Shown here in pieces: positions 55,350 through 64,000 of a DNA stretch of 64,000 bases. Made by a program: the position numbers and the translations under genes. Source of the stretch: Saccharicrinis carchari. Its GTDB lineage: Bacteria; Bacteroidota; Bacteroidia; Bacteroidales; Marinilabiliaceae. Each line of letters starts with the position of its first letter. Positions within the stretch are counted from its first letter, which is position 1. Location: positions 372,001 to 436,000 of the forward strand of contig NZ_FXTB01000002.1 in the NCBI RefSeq assembly GCF_900182605.1, written 5' to 3'. A model generated the notes under the pieces. That model made no database searches. It had not been told where the DNA came from and worked only from the letters and a program-made list of their open reading frames with translations.

Positions 55350-56585
55350 ATGAAGCCTACAACAATGGCATTGAACATATCAAACATACGTGAGCAATTT
55401 CCAATACTGGAAAGCCTTATATATGGAAAGCCTCTTGCCTATTTCGACAATGCGGCAACCATGCACAAACCCGGAAGGGTGGTTAGTAAGGTAAATGAAG
55501 TGTACGAAAAGCTCAACAGTAATATACATAGAGGAGTTCATTTTTTGAGCAATGAGGCAACTACTGCTTACGAGGAAGCACGCAAAAAGGTGCAAGTGTT
55601 TGTAAATGCTGCTCATACACATGAAGTGATTTTTACTTCCGGCGCAACCGGTGCTATCAACCTGCTGGCTAATTCATTCGGCGAAAGCTATATAAAACCG
55701 GGCGACGAAATTATTATTTCGGCCATGGAGCATCACTCCAATATTGTGCCCTGGCAAATGATGTGTAAACGACGCAAAGCTATTTTGAAGGTGATACCCA
55801 TCAACCAAAAAGGCGAAATTAGGCTGGATGAGTTTGAGAAATTACTTACGCCACAAACAAAGTTGGTTGCCGTAACCTATGTTTCTAATGCTTTGGGTAG
55901 TATAAATCCAATAGCCCGGATGGTAAAAAAAACCCATGCCAATGGATCTATGATTATGGTGGATGCGGCGCAGGCGGTTCAGCATATTAGGGTAGATGTT
56001 CAAGCATTGGACCTGGATTTTATGGTGTTCTCCGGTCATAAGATCTACGGACCTACCGGTACCGGAGTGCTTTACGGAAAGCAAAAGCTACTGAATGAGA
56101 TGGAGCCTTGGCAAGGGGGCGGGGAGATGATAAAGTCCGTTACCTTTGAGGAAACCACCTACAACGAGCTCCCTTTTAAATTTGAAGCGGGTACACCTAA
56201 TATTGCCGGGTGCATTGGCTTAGGCGAAGCCATTGATTTTGTTACGGAATTAGGGATAGAAAATATACAAAAATACGAAGATGATTTGCTCAATTATGCC
56301 ACGGAAGAATTGATGAAAATACCGGGTATGAGAATTATAGGCACGGCAGATAAAAAGGCCAGCGTAATCTCGTTTCTGGTAGGCGAAATTCATCCGTTCG
56401 ATTTGGGTACCCTACTCGATAAAATGGGACTTGCCGTGCGTACCGGACACCACTGTGCCCAGCCCATCATGGATTATTATGGTATCCCGGGTACACTTAG
56501 GGCTTCATTTGCAGTGTATAATACCAAAGACGAAATAGATCGCTTAGTTACGGGAATAAACAAGGTGGCTCAGATGTTAGGGTAA
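55350..56585 (+). CDS. sufS: Cysteine desulfurase SufS
   Basis: A 411-residue PLP enzyme supplying sulfur from cysteine. The PLP lysine lies in FMVFSGHKIYGPTGTGVLYG and the catalytic Cys in RTGHHCAQPIMDYYG; EHHSNIVPWQ is also family-specific. Two in-frame ATGs (55350 and 55365) are possible starts. It is followed by sufE, its activator. Confidence 0.96.
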   Translation: MKPTTMALNISNIREQFPILESLIYGKPLAYFDNAATMHKPGRVVSKVNEVYEKLNSNIHRGVHFLSNEATTAYEEARKKVQVFVNAAHTHEVIFTSGATGAINLLANSFGESYIKPGDEIIISAMEHHSNIVPWQMMCKRRKAILKVIPINQKGEIRLDEFEKLLTPQTKLVAVTYVSNALGSINPIARMVKKTHANGSMIMVDAAQAVQHIRVDVQALDLDFMVFSGHKIYGPTGTGVLYGKQKLLNEMEPWQGGGEMIKSVTFEETTYNELPFKFEAGTPNIAGCIGLGEAIDFVTELGIENIQKYEDDLLNYATEELMKIPGMRIIGTADKKASVISFLVGEIHPFDLGTLLDKMGLAVRTGHHCAQPIMDYYGIPGTLRASFAVYNTKDEIDRLVTGINKVAQMLG

Positions 56586-56683
56586 GGAATGAATGAGGCA
56601 ATGCCCAGGATGCTTTTGTTGCATAATGGTATTGTACAGTGCTTGAAAGGTATATGTGCATGTTTTATAAATAGACACGGACA

Positions 56684-57106
56684 ATGACAATTGAAAAAAT
56701 ACAAAACGAGATAGTAGAAGAATTTGGCGCTTTTGACGAATGGATGGACAAGTATGCCTACCTAATAGAATTGGGTAATGATTTGGAACCCTTCGACGAC
56801 AAATATAGAGTGCAACAAAATGTTTTGGACGGATGCCAGTCCAAAGTATGGCTACATGCCTGGATGGATGACGGTAAAGTGTATTACATGGGCGATAGCG
56901 ATGCCATTATTGTTAAGGGTATTGTTGCCCTGATGATAAGGGCACTGTCGGGGCAGGAACCGCAGGATATTATTAACAGCGACCTTTCCTTTATCGACCG
57001 TATTGGACTGAAAGAACACCTTTCGCCAACCCGCTCTAACGGTTTGTTGGCCATGATCAAACAAATGCGGCTTTTTGCTATTGCCTTTAAGGCGCAGCAG
57101 GCGTAA
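56684..57106 (+). CDS. sufE: Sulfur acceptor SufE
   Basis: A 140-residue SufE protein that takes persulfide sulfur from SufS. The conserved DKYAYLIELGNDL and the active-site Cys in NVLDGCQSKVWL are near residues 18-53, and IGLKEHLSPTRSNGLLAMI near 108 completes the family pattern. It lies about 100 nt after sufS. Confidence 0.94.
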   Translation: MTIEKIQNEIVEEFGAFDEWMDKYAYLIELGNDLEPFDDKYRVQQNVLDGCQSKVWLHAWMDDGKVYYMGDSDAIIVKGIVALMIRALSGQEPQDIINSDLSFIDRIGLKEHLSPTRSNGLLAMIKQMRLFAIAFKAQQA

Positions 57107-57160
57107 ATTGTAAGACGGTTAGGTAAGAGATAGTCAAAAGAAGAATTTTAACCGATTATC

Positions 57161-57173
57161 TAACGGTCCGTTA
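57161..57173. promoter_or_regulatory. Inverted repeat before the DUF59 gene
   Basis: TAACGG-T-CCGTTA, a 6-1-6 inverted repeat, sits 20 nt before the start codon. It could be an operator; no partner copy was found nearby. Confidence 0.25.
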
Positions 57174-57192
57174 TCTCAAAATTAAAAAAAAT

Positions 57193-57510
57193 ATGGACAA
57201 CGAATTTTTATCAAAAGAAGAAGAAATTGTTAATGCCCTAAAAACCATATACGATCCGGAAATTCCGGTAAACATATATGATTTAGGACTTATTTACGAA
57301 GTAAATGTTAACAAGGAAGGGAAGGCTGTTGTGGTGATGACATTAACCTCGCCCAATTGCCCTGTTGCAGAATCGATGCCCGAAGAGGTGTTTGAAAAAG
57401 TGAGCGACGTGGATGGAATAACTCATGTTGACGTAAATCTTACTTTTGATCCTCCATGGACAAAAGACATGCTCTCAGAAGAAGCTATGTTAGAGCTTGG
57501 TTTGCTGTAG
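57193..57510 (+). CDS. DUF59/MIP18 protein of the SUF system (SufT-like)
   Basis: A 105-residue MIP18-family protein, often annotated as SUF system Fe-S assembly protein. LKTIYDPEIPVNIYDLGLIYEV at the N-terminus and VMTLTSPNCPVAESMP (with the conserved Cys), then DVNLTFDPPWTKDMLSEEA near the C-terminus, are characteristic. It ends the suf gene set; related proteins help cluster maturation. The exact role is inferred. Confidence 0.92.
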   Translation: MDNEFLSKEEEIVNALKTIYDPEIPVNIYDLGLIYEVNVNKEGKAVVVMTLTSPNCPVAESMPEEVFEKVSDVDGITHVDVNLTFDPPWTKDMLSEEAMLELGLL

Positions 57511-57615
57511 TACCATACAGATAGTTGTTTTAATAAGCGATAAGGCTTGTGCTAATAGTTATTTTATGGTGCCAGCCTTTGTGCATACGTAAACTTTATT
57601 GCTTAAATATTAAAT

Positions 57616-58560
57616 GTGCAACTGCTAAAAACGGCATACAGCGATCTGATAAGGCAAAAAGCCCTTGAGTTGGGTTTTGATGCATGTGGCTTCGCTAAGG
57701 CAGAGGAGCTGGTTCCCGAAAAAGAGATTTTAAGCGATTGGTTATCAAATCAAATGCACGGTAACATGCATTATATGGCCAATCATTTCGATAAAAGGGT
57801 GGATCCGTCTAAATTGGTTGAAGGAGCCAAAACGGTTATCGTACTACTATCCAATTATACCCCCAAAATAAAACAGAGCGATCCGGAAGCTCCTATAATT
57901 GCCCGTTATGCCTTTGGGAAGGATTATCACTTTGTGATAAAAGACCAACTCAAAACATTGTTCGGTTATATTCAGGAAGAGATATATCCATCCCTAGAAG
58001 GACGCTATTTTGTTGATTCGGCCCCGGTATTGGAGCGCAGTCTGGCGGCAAGAGCCGGACTGGGTTGGATTGGCAAAAACACACACCTTATCCATAAAAA
58101 ATTAGGGAGCTATGTTTTTATATCAGAGCTCATCGTTAACCTGGATTTACCCAAGGGCGAACCGATAAAAGATGCCTGTGGAGGATGTACCCGATGTATA
58201 GATGCTTGTCCTACTGAGGCACTACTGCCAGGGCGCACCCTCGATGCCCGAAAATGCATTTCTTATCTCACCATCGAAAATAAGGAGGCAATTCCCGAGC
58301 ACTTTGTGGGGAAGATGGAAAATCGCGTTTTTGGTTGCGATATATGTCAGGAGGTCTGCCCCTGGACATGGAAATCCAGACCTCATGTCAACGAAAACAT
58401 GCAGCCCGTCGCTAAAGTGATGCAACTCACCAAAAAGCAATGGCAGCATCTTAGTCAGGAAGAGTTTTCTGCAGTGTTCAGTAAATCAGCTGTTAAGCGG
58501 GCTAAGTTCTCCGGATTAAGACGAAATATCGATTTTCTCTTGTCAAAAAGCATAAAATAG
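57616..58560 (+). CDS. queG: Epoxyqueuosine reductase QueG
   Basis: A 314-residue cobalamin and Fe-S enzyme carrying out the last step of queuosine synthesis on tRNA. DSAPVLERSLAARAGLGWIGKNT near residue 135 is the family core. Two 4Fe-4S motifs follow: CGGCTRCIDACPTEAL near 188 and CDICQEVCPW near 240. The start is GTG at 57616, because the frame is closed by a stop 12 nt upstream and the ATG two bases earlier is out of frame. It follows the suf operon and depends on Fe-S cluster supply. Confidence 0.95.
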   Translation: MQLLKTAYSDLIRQKALELGFDACGFAKAEELVPEKEILSDWLSNQMHGNMHYMANHFDKRVDPSKLVEGAKTVIVLLSNYTPKIKQSDPEAPIIARYAFGKDYHFVIKDQLKTLFGYIQEEIYPSLEGRYFVDSAPVLERSLAARAGLGWIGKNTHLIHKKLGSYVFISELIVNLDLPKGEPIKDACGGCTRCIDACPTEALLPGRTLDARKCISYLTIENKEAIPEHFVGKMENRVFGCDICQEVCPWTWKSRPHVNENMQPVAKVMQLTKKQWQHLSQEEFSAVFSKSAVKRAKFSGLRRNIDFLLSKSIK

Positions 58561-58586
58561 ATTGAAACTTTCTGAGCCTATTGTCG

Positions 58587-58594
58587 TATTTTTG
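58587..58594 (+). promoter_or_regulatory. -7 box of the GSCFA gene
   Basis: TATTTTTG fits the Bacteroidota -7 consensus 29 nt before the ATG. The -33 region reads TTTC rather than TTTG. Confidence 0.5.
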
Positions 58595-58622
58595 CACTCT
58601 CTTACAAAACAGTTAGGGGCGA

Positions 58623-59615
58623 ATGACAATGAGCAAGTTCAGAACCGAGATTAAACCTCAGCCGTACCGAAATAAAATAGAACCGTGTACAAAGGTAATG
58701 TTCCTGGGATCCTGTTTTGCAAACAATATGGGAAGCAAGTTTTCTGAGTGTAAGCTGGGGAACTTGATAAATCCTTTTGGTGTTATTTATAATCCTATTA
58801 GCGTCGGAAATTCCCTTTCATCAATAATCCATAAAAAAGTATATTCAGACACGGATCTTCAAAATTATAATAATCGATGGCTGAGTTTTGACCATCACAG
58901 TTCGTTTTCAGACAGTAATAAATCCAAATGTTTGAAAAAAATAAATGAAAGTATTCAGGAGGCTGCTGAATTTTTAAAAGAATGTGAGTTTGTTTTTTTC
59001 ACTTTTGGTACTGCATGGGTGTATCAATTAAAGGAAACAAATCAAGTCGTGTCTAATTGTCATAAATATCCTGACCGATGTTTTAACAGATATTTATTAT
59101 CCATTGACGAAGTAGTGGATAAATACAAAACATTAATGAAACAACTCCGGGCATTCAATCCTGACATAAAAGTTATTTTTACGTTAAGCCCGGTTCGCCA
59201 CTGGAAAGATGGAGCGCATGAAAATCAGATTAGTAAATCAATCCTTATGCTGGCGATTGATCGCCTTTGTACGCTGTTTGATAACTGTGATTACTTTCCG
59301 GCCTACGAGTTGCTGCTGGACGATTTAAGAGATTACAGGTTTTATGCAGACGATATGTTACATCCCTCTGCGTCGGCAATAACCTATATATGGGAAAAGT
59401 TTGAAGATTGTTTTTTCTCGGTTAATACCTTGGAATATAAAAAGGAGATGCTTAAATTAACAAAAGCTTTAAATCATACACCCTTTGATGTAAAATCAGT
59501 GTCGCATCAGGTTTTTCTGAAAAAGCAATTAAAAAAAATAGAGGAGTATATTTCAAGATATCCCCATATCGATTTCACGAAGGATTTAGCTACGGTTAAA
59601 AGTCAAATTACCTAA
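58623..59615 (+). CDS. GSCFA-domain protein (SGNH-like hydrolase fold)
   Basis: A 330-residue protein of the GSCFA family, named for the motif seen here as FLGSCFANNMG near residue 28. Further conserved blocks are NPFGVIYNPISVG near 48, FTFGTAWVY near 127, FTLSPVRHWKDG near 189 and ADDMLHPSASAITYIWE near 242; the Ser and Asp...His arrangement resembles SGNH esterases. The family is common in Bacteroidota and its substrate is unknown; a polysaccharide esterase is a guess. It has its own promoter between queG and the glycogen cluster. Confidence 0.85.
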   Translation: MTMSKFRTEIKPQPYRNKIEPCTKVMFLGSCFANNMGSKFSECKLGNLINPFGVIYNPISVGNSLSSIIHKKVYSDTDLQNYNNRWLSFDHHSSFSDSNKSKCLKKINESIQEAAEFLKECEFVFFTFGTAWVYQLKETNQVVSNCHKYPDRCFNRYLLSIDEVVDKYKTLMKQLRAFNPDIKVIFTLSPVRHWKDGAHENQISKSILMLAIDRLCTLFDNCDYFPAYELLLDDLRDYRFYADDMLHPSASAITYIWEKFEDCFFSVNTLEYKKEMLKLTKALNHTPFDVKSVSHQVFLKKQLKKIEEYISRYPHIDFTKDLATVKSQIT

Positions 59616-59807
59616 TTTATATAATCAATTTATTTAATTAACTTGAAATTTTGATATTATAAAGGGTTTTACCTTTTCTCTTATCGTTTTTGTTGCTATA
59701 TTAACAGACGTAAGTACTGGCTTAAAATAGGATTATGCCTGTTTTAACAAATTTATGATACAGATTTTCATTCAACTTATTTATTGTGCAATTAACCTAA
59801 TTACCCA

Positions 59808-61736
59808 ATGTCCTATTTAACTTTTAAAAAATCCCAATTAATTAATTTGGAGCAGTCGCTTTATAAAGAGATACTCCGCACTAACCGGGCGGGTTCGTAT
59901 TCCAGCTCAAGTATTGTAGGTTGTAACACCAGAAAGTACCATGGTTTATTGGTGTGCCCAATTCCCGAGTTTGACATGACACGTCACGTGCTCTTAAGTA
60001 CTTTGGATGCCACTATTGTACAACACGAAAAAGAGTTTAATCTGGGGATACACAAGTACCAGGGGAACAGATATGAGCCCAAAGGGCACAAATATATTCG
60101 GGAGCTGGAATTTGAAGCCATACCCCGCAAAGTATATCGTGTGGGGGAAGTAGTATTAGCCGTTGAAGAATTACTTGTGCAGAAAGAAGAGCAGATATTA
60201 ATCAAATATACCTTTTTGGAAGGTAATACCGATATTCTCTTAAAGCTCAAACCTTTTTTGGCAAATAGGAGCGTGCATGATTTAACGCATCAAAATCTTG
60301 ATGCCAATACAAAATATGATGCTATCCCAAACGGTATTGGCATACAAATGTACCAGAAGTTACCCCGCTTGTTTTTACAGGTTTCAAAAGCCTGCGAATT
60401 TGTGGCAGTGCCTCACTGGAATAAAGGTGTGGAGTATTTTAAAGAAGAACGCAGAGGCTACGAATATAGCGAAGACTTGTATGTGCCGGGTTATTTTGAG
60501 GTCACTTTAAAGCCAGGAGAGAGCGTCTTTGTTTCTGCATCTACAAAGGAGCAAAAACCTGCTGAAATCAATGCTATATTTAATAAGGAAGTTGAGCGAA
60601 GGATCCCGCGCGACAGCATGTACAATAGCCTGCTGAATTCAGCATCGCAGTTTTTCTTGCAAAAAGGTGGCGAAACAACTATAGTAGCGGGTTATCATTG
60701 GTATAAAAAACGCTTGCGCGATAAGCTGATATCGGCTCCCGCCTTAACTGAGGCATTGGGAGAACACGACTTATTCCATCGGGTGTTGGATACTTCGGCC
60801 AAGGAAATTAAGGCTATTTTAACCAACAAAAATAATAGCCATATACAGGAAGTAGATACCCCATTGTGGCTGTTCTGGACTTTGCAGCAATGCTGGAAGA
60901 AAGCCTGCATCAACGACTTTTGGCGTAAATACAGCGATTTATTAGTGTCTATCATACACGCCTATACGAACGACAGGTTCGAAAATGTTACGCTGCTGGA
61001 AAACGGACTGATCTATGCCGCGGACGAAAAACGACCGCTCACCTGGATGAATGGAATAAGTGATGACAAACCGGTAACACCGCGAAATGGGGCGTGTGTA
61101 GAGGTAAATGCACTATGGTACAATGCTTTATGCTTGATATTAGAATTGGCCGAAAAAGATAAGAATAAAAAACTTGTGCAGGAAATAGAGCCTTTAAAAG
61201 AGAAAGTGAAACAATCTTTTGTCGATGTGTTTTGGAACGAAGAGGAAGGTTGTTTGAATGATGTGGTGGATGGAGATTTTATAGATGCCTCAGTAAGACC
61301 CAATCAGGTTTTTACCACTGCTTTTGAATACTCCCCTTTGAGTAAGGAACAAAAGAAACAAGTTATCGACGTTATCAAAAAACAATTGGTCACACCCAAG
61401 GGCCTGCGAACACTATCGCCTTCCGATCCTAAATATTTAGGGACAAGTGTTGGTAAAGCAAGTGTGCGGGAATTCAGCGTGCACCAGGGCGCTGCATGGC
61501 CCTGGTTGGTTTCGTTTTATGCCGAGGGTTACCTTAAGCTGCATAAGCAGGGCGGGCTGAGTCATATTAAACGTTTGGTAGAAAATTTTGAAGAGGAAAT
61601 GATACAGCATTGTATCGGCACCTTGTCTGAATATTACGACGGTAACCCACCACATATAGGAAAGGGCGCAGTGAGCATGGCCTGGAATGTGGCCGGAGTT
61701 CTTAAAATACTAACACTAATCGAAAAATATAACTAA
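59808..61736 (+). CDS. Glycogen debranching enzyme (amylo-alpha-1,6-glucosidase)
   Basis: A 642-residue enzyme hydrolysing alpha-1,6 branches of glycogen. The N-terminal domain begins TNRAGSYSSSSIVGCNTRKYHGLLV and the C-terminal (alpha/alpha)6 domain has LTWMNGISDDKPVTPRNGACVEVNALWYNAL near residue 408 and SVHQGAAWPWLVSFYAEGYLK near 560. No GH13-type transferase part is present, so this is the short prokaryotic form. Its stop overlaps the next start by one base, showing translational coupling with the glycosyltransferase. Confidence 0.94.
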   Translation: MSYLTFKKSQLINLEQSLYKEILRTNRAGSYSSSSIVGCNTRKYHGLLVCPIPEFDMTRHVLLSTLDATIVQHEKEFNLGIHKYQGNRYEPKGHKYIRELEFEAIPRKVYRVGEVVLAVEELLVQKEEQILIKYTFLEGNTDILLKLKPFLANRSVHDLTHQNLDANTKYDAIPNGIGIQMYQKLPRLFLQVSKACEFVAVPHWNKGVEYFKEERRGYEYSEDLYVPGYFEVTLKPGESVFVSASTKEQKPAEINAIFNKEVERRIPRDSMYNSLLNSASQFFLQKGGETTIVAGYHWYKKRLRDKLISAPALTEALGEHDLFHRVLDTSAKEIKAILTNKNNSHIQEVDTPLWLFWTLQQCWKKACINDFWRKYSDLLVSIIHAYTNDRFENVTLLENGLIYAADEKRPLTWMNGISDDKPVTPRNGACVEVNALWYNALCLILELAEKDKNKKLVQEIEPLKEKVKQSFVDVFWNEEEGCLNDVVDGDFIDASVRPNQVFTTAFEYSPLSKEQKKQVIDVIKKQLVTPKGLRTLSPSDPKYLGTSVGKASVREFSVHQGAAWPWLVSFYAEGYLKLHKQGGLSHIKRLVENFEEEMIQHCIGTLSEYYDGNPPHIGKGAVSMAWNVAGVLKILTLIEKYN

Positions 61737-63034
61737 TGAGGGTATTAATGTTTGGCTGGGAGTTCCCACCCCATATTAGCGGTGGCCTTGGAACAGCATG
61801 CTACGGATTAACAAGAGGTTTGTCGCACGTTGAAGATTTAGACGTTTTGTTTGTGGTGCCCAAAGCACACGGCGATGAAGACCAAAGCAGTATTAAATTG
61901 TTGGGTGCCAACAACGTATCTATCCGTCAACGCAAAATTGATCTGAAGAAGTTTCAAAAGGAAATGGACTACATAGAAGTGGATACCCATATTATACCCT
62001 ATGTAGATCCCGAGGATTATTGGAAAATGACAAAAGTAAAGGTTGATGGCGAAAAAAAGATTGTACAAACCGACGAAGAAGGAAGAATAGCTTTCTCAGG
62101 TAAGTATGGCAGCGACCTTTTGCAGGAGATTGCCAATTACGGGCTGGTGGCCAGTGTGATTGCACAAGATAACGAATTTGATGTGATACATGCACACGAT
62201 TGGCTGGCCTATCCCGCCGGAATTGCTGCTAAGGAAGCATCAGGTAAACCTTTGGTGGTACATGTTCATGCCACCGACTTCGACCGGAGTGGCGGTAGTG
62301 TTAATCCTACCGTATTCGAAATCGAAAAAAGAGGATTGGACGCTGCCGATAAAGTGATTACCGTAAGTAATCTAACCCGGACTATCGTAATTGAAAAATA
62401 TGGTGTAAACCCTGACAAGGTGGTTACCGTGTACAATGCCGTGGAACCAAAGGATATGGGAACCGAATTACCCTTTAAAAAGAACAAAGACGAAAAAATT
62501 GTTACTTTTTTAGGAAGAATTACAATGCAAAAAGGACCGGAATATTTTGTGGAAGCCGCTTATCGCGTTCTGCAAAAAATGGACAACGTACGCTTTGTGA
62601 TGGCAGGCAGCGGCGATTTGATGGAAAAGATGATTCGAAGGGCTGCTGAACTGAAAATAACCGACAAATTTCACTTTACAGGTTTTCTTAAGGGGGAGGA
62701 TGTTTTTACCATGCTGCGCATGAGCGACTTATATGTTATGCCATCGGTTTCAGAACCGTTCGGTATATCACCTTTAGAAGCCATGCAGAGCAACGTGCCC
62801 GTACTTATCTCGTACCAATCGGGGGTAGCCGAGATATTAAACCATGCCATTAAAACTAATTTCTGGGACATAGAGGCCATGGCAGATGCTATTTATGGCG
62901 TATTGAAATACCCTTCGTTATCAACAATGTTTATCCATCATGGTAAGAGTGAGGTCGAATCGCTGAAGTGGGAAGATTCCGCTCTAAAGGTAAAAGAAGT
63001 ATATGATTCCGTAGCTCAAATAAAAAATATCTAA
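61736..63034 (+). CDS. GT4-type glycosyltransferase, putative glycogen synthase
   Basis: A 432-residue GT-B enzyme. VLMFGWEFPPHISGGLGTACYGLTRGL at the N-terminus carries the glycine-rich acceptor loop, DVIHAHDWLAYPAG is near residue 147, and the C-terminal PSVSEPFGISPLEAMQSNVPVL is the donor-sugar motif. The neighbouring debranching enzyme and GH57 protein make glycogen/alpha-1,4-glucan synthesis the most likely role, and I recall the same three-gene order in Bacteroides. It starts at the last base of the preceding stop codon. Confidence 0.9.
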   Translation: MRVLMFGWEFPPHISGGLGTACYGLTRGLSHVEDLDVLFVVPKAHGDEDQSSIKLLGANNVSIRQRKIDLKKFQKEMDYIEVDTHIIPYVDPEDYWKMTKVKVDGEKKIVQTDEEGRIAFSGKYGSDLLQEIANYGLVASVIAQDNEFDVIHAHDWLAYPAGIAAKEASGKPLVVHVHATDFDRSGGSVNPTVFEIEKRGLDAADKVITVSNLTRTIVIEKYGVNPDKVVTVYNAVEPKDMGTELPFKKNKDEKIVTFLGRITMQKGPEYFVEAAYRVLQKMDNVRFVMAGSGDLMEKMIRRAAELKITDKFHFTGFLKGEDVFTMLRMSDLYVMPSVSEPFGISPLEAMQSNVPVLISYQSGVAEILNHAIKTNFWDIEAMADAIYGVLKYPSLSTMFIHHGKSEVESLKWEDSALKVKEVYDSVAQIKNI

Positions 63035-63053
63035 CCAAAAAATCTACAAGCGC

Positions 63054-64000
63054 ATGAAAACTATTTGCTTATATTTCCAAGTTCATCAGCCATTTCGTTT
63101 TCGCCGTTATCGCTTTTTTGATATTGGTAACGACCATTATTATTACGACGATTATAGCAACGAGAGCATGTTGGCAAAGATTTCTGAAAAAAGCTATTTG
63201 CCTACCAACGATATATTACTTAAGCTCTTAAAAGCCAATAAAGGCAAGTTTAAGGTCGCTTTTTCATTGTCGGGTCTGGTTATCAAACAATTTCAATTGT
63301 ACGCCCCGGAAGTGATTGAAAGCTTTCAACGGCTTGCCGATACCGGTTATGTTGAGTTTTTGGCGGAAACAAATTGCCACTCATTGGTTGCCTTAAAGGA
63401 TAAAACTGAATTTGAACGTCAGGTTAAAGCGCACAGCACCACCATTAAGGAGCTTTTTAATCAGGAACCTACGGTATTTAGAAATACGGAACTCATTTAT
63501 TCGGACGAGATGGGGGACATGGTAAATAAAATGGGTTACAAAGCGATGCTCACCGAAGGTGCAAAGCACGTGTTGGGATGGAAAAGTCCTAACTATCTTT
63601 ATTGCAATGATATTAATCCAAAGTTAAAAGTGCTGCTCAATAATTTTAACCTGAGCGATGATATAGCCTTCCGTTTTGGTAATCAGTCATGGAATGAGTG
63701 GCCCCTTACGGCAGAAAAATATGCCCAATGGCTCTTGGATTTAGATCCTAAATCGGAAGTAATCAACTTGTTTATGAACTACGAAACTTTTGGCGAACAC
63801 CAATGGAAAGAGACCGGAATATTTGAGTTCTTGCAAAGCTTACCCGGCGAAATACTCAAACACAAGGAGCTTTCTTTTTCTACCCCGTCTGAGGTAGTAG
63901 AAAAGCTTCAGCCTATATCACCCATTAGTGTTCCGCATCCCATCTCGTGGGCCGACGAAGAGCGTGACCTTACAGCCTGGCTCGGTAACGAAATGCAAGA
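63054..64000 (+). CDS. GH57 alpha-amylase-like protein, 3' end outside window
   Basis: The first 315 residues of a GH57 protein; the frame is open at the window end. LYFQVHQPFRFRRYRFFDIG contains the HQP motif. The conserved FRNTELIYSDEM holds the expected nucleophile Glu146. The motif NYETFGEHQ near residue 242 has Asn where I expect the catalytic acid Asp in a DYETFGEHQ-type motif, so activity may be altered or absent. It is 19 nt behind the glycosyltransferase and is the third gene of the glycogen cluster. Confidence 0.9.
   Translation, partial: MKTICLYFQVHQPFRFRRYRFFDIGNDHYYYDDYSNESMLAKISEKSYLPTNDILLKLLKANKGKFKVAFSLSGLVIKQFQLYAPEVIESFQRLADTGYVEFLAETNCHSLVALKDKTEFERQVKAHSTTIKELFNQEPTVFRNTELIYSDEMGDMVNKMGYKAMLTEGAKHVLGWKSPNYLYCNDINPKLKVLLNNFNLSDDIAFRFGNQSWNEWPLTAEKYAQWLLDLDPKSEVINLFMNYETFGEHQWKETGIFEFLQSLPGEILKHKELSFSTPSEVVEKLQPISPISVPHPISWADEERDLTAWLGNEMQ

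Noticed and set aside
1-64000. tRNA, rRNA, CRISPR arrays or intact insertion sequences
   Set aside because: No T-loop plus CCA-like structures, no rRNA signatures, no regularly spaced repeats and no transposase genes were recognised on either strand.

Overview
The window looks like a chromosomal segment of a Bacteroidota, probably a Marinilabiliales-like or related anaerobic/facultative lineage (inference). Supporting signs are a type IX secretion sorting domain on a secreted protein, a carbamoyltransferase of the Bacteroides N-succinylornithine type, families largely confined to the phylum (DUF5683, DUF4301, DUF5522, START_2, Wzi, GSCFA), promoters of the TTG-N19/20-TAnnTTTG type, and few Shine-Dalgarno sites. 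No tRNA, rRNA, CRISPR array, intact insertion sequence or prophage was seen. Most of the window is well-ordered housekeeping DNA.

Layout: 0.1-4.1 kb holds parA-parB followed by a DUF5683 membrane protein and a LysM lytic transglycosylase, closed by a terminator. 4.3-8.4 kb (minus) is a small surface-polysaccharide group: UDP-sugar dehydrogenase, Wzi-like outer-membrane protein and a GT4 glycosyltransferase. 8.5-10.7 kb has a DUF4097 protein and an exported C1 peptidase, convergent on a shared hairpin. 11-29.4 kb is an arginine/proline block: carB diverges from argR-GNAT-argG-argC-argD-proC-proB-proA-argF'-argB-argE-argH-citrate synthase. ArgF' carries Pro90 and closely matches the Bacteroides enzyme, so the pathway probably uses succinylated intermediates. 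The GNAT protein is a candidate for the otherwise missing first step, and the citrate synthase could supply 2-oxoglutarate for glutamate.

29.4-38.1 kb is mixed housekeeping: fmt with a small Cys-rich DUF5522 protein, DUF4301, a dihydroorotate-dehydrogenase-like flavoprotein, anmK, ribBA, an LptF/LptG permease and a START-like protein. 38.3-50.4 kb holds a PAP2 phosphatase, alkaline phosphatase, recQ, a TPR/PD40 lipoprotein without an OmpA domain, a YqaE/Pmp3 peptide, hemerythrin, an exported tail-collar protein paired with a T9SS cargo, a glucosaminidase, cdd, an RluA-type pseudouridine synthase and an exported peroxiredoxin. 50.4-51.2 kb is decayed DNA with what look like remnants of an ECF sigma factor and a TonB-like protein. 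51.4-57.5 kb is the SUF iron-sulfur operon (sufB-C-D-S-E plus a DUF59 protein), followed by queG and a GSCFA protein. 59.8-64 kb is a glycogen/alpha-glucan cluster (debranching enzyme, GT4 synthase, GH57) that runs off the end.

The most interesting items are the succinylated arginine route with its candidate acyltransferase, a palindrome placed between the carB and argR promoters, an about 120-bp MITE-like palindrome near 44.6 kb, GC-rich REP-like hairpins, the sigma/TonB remnants, the exported tail-collar/T9SS pair, and a GH57 protein with Asn where the catalytic Asp is expected. I did not find a convincing wholly new defence or mobile system.
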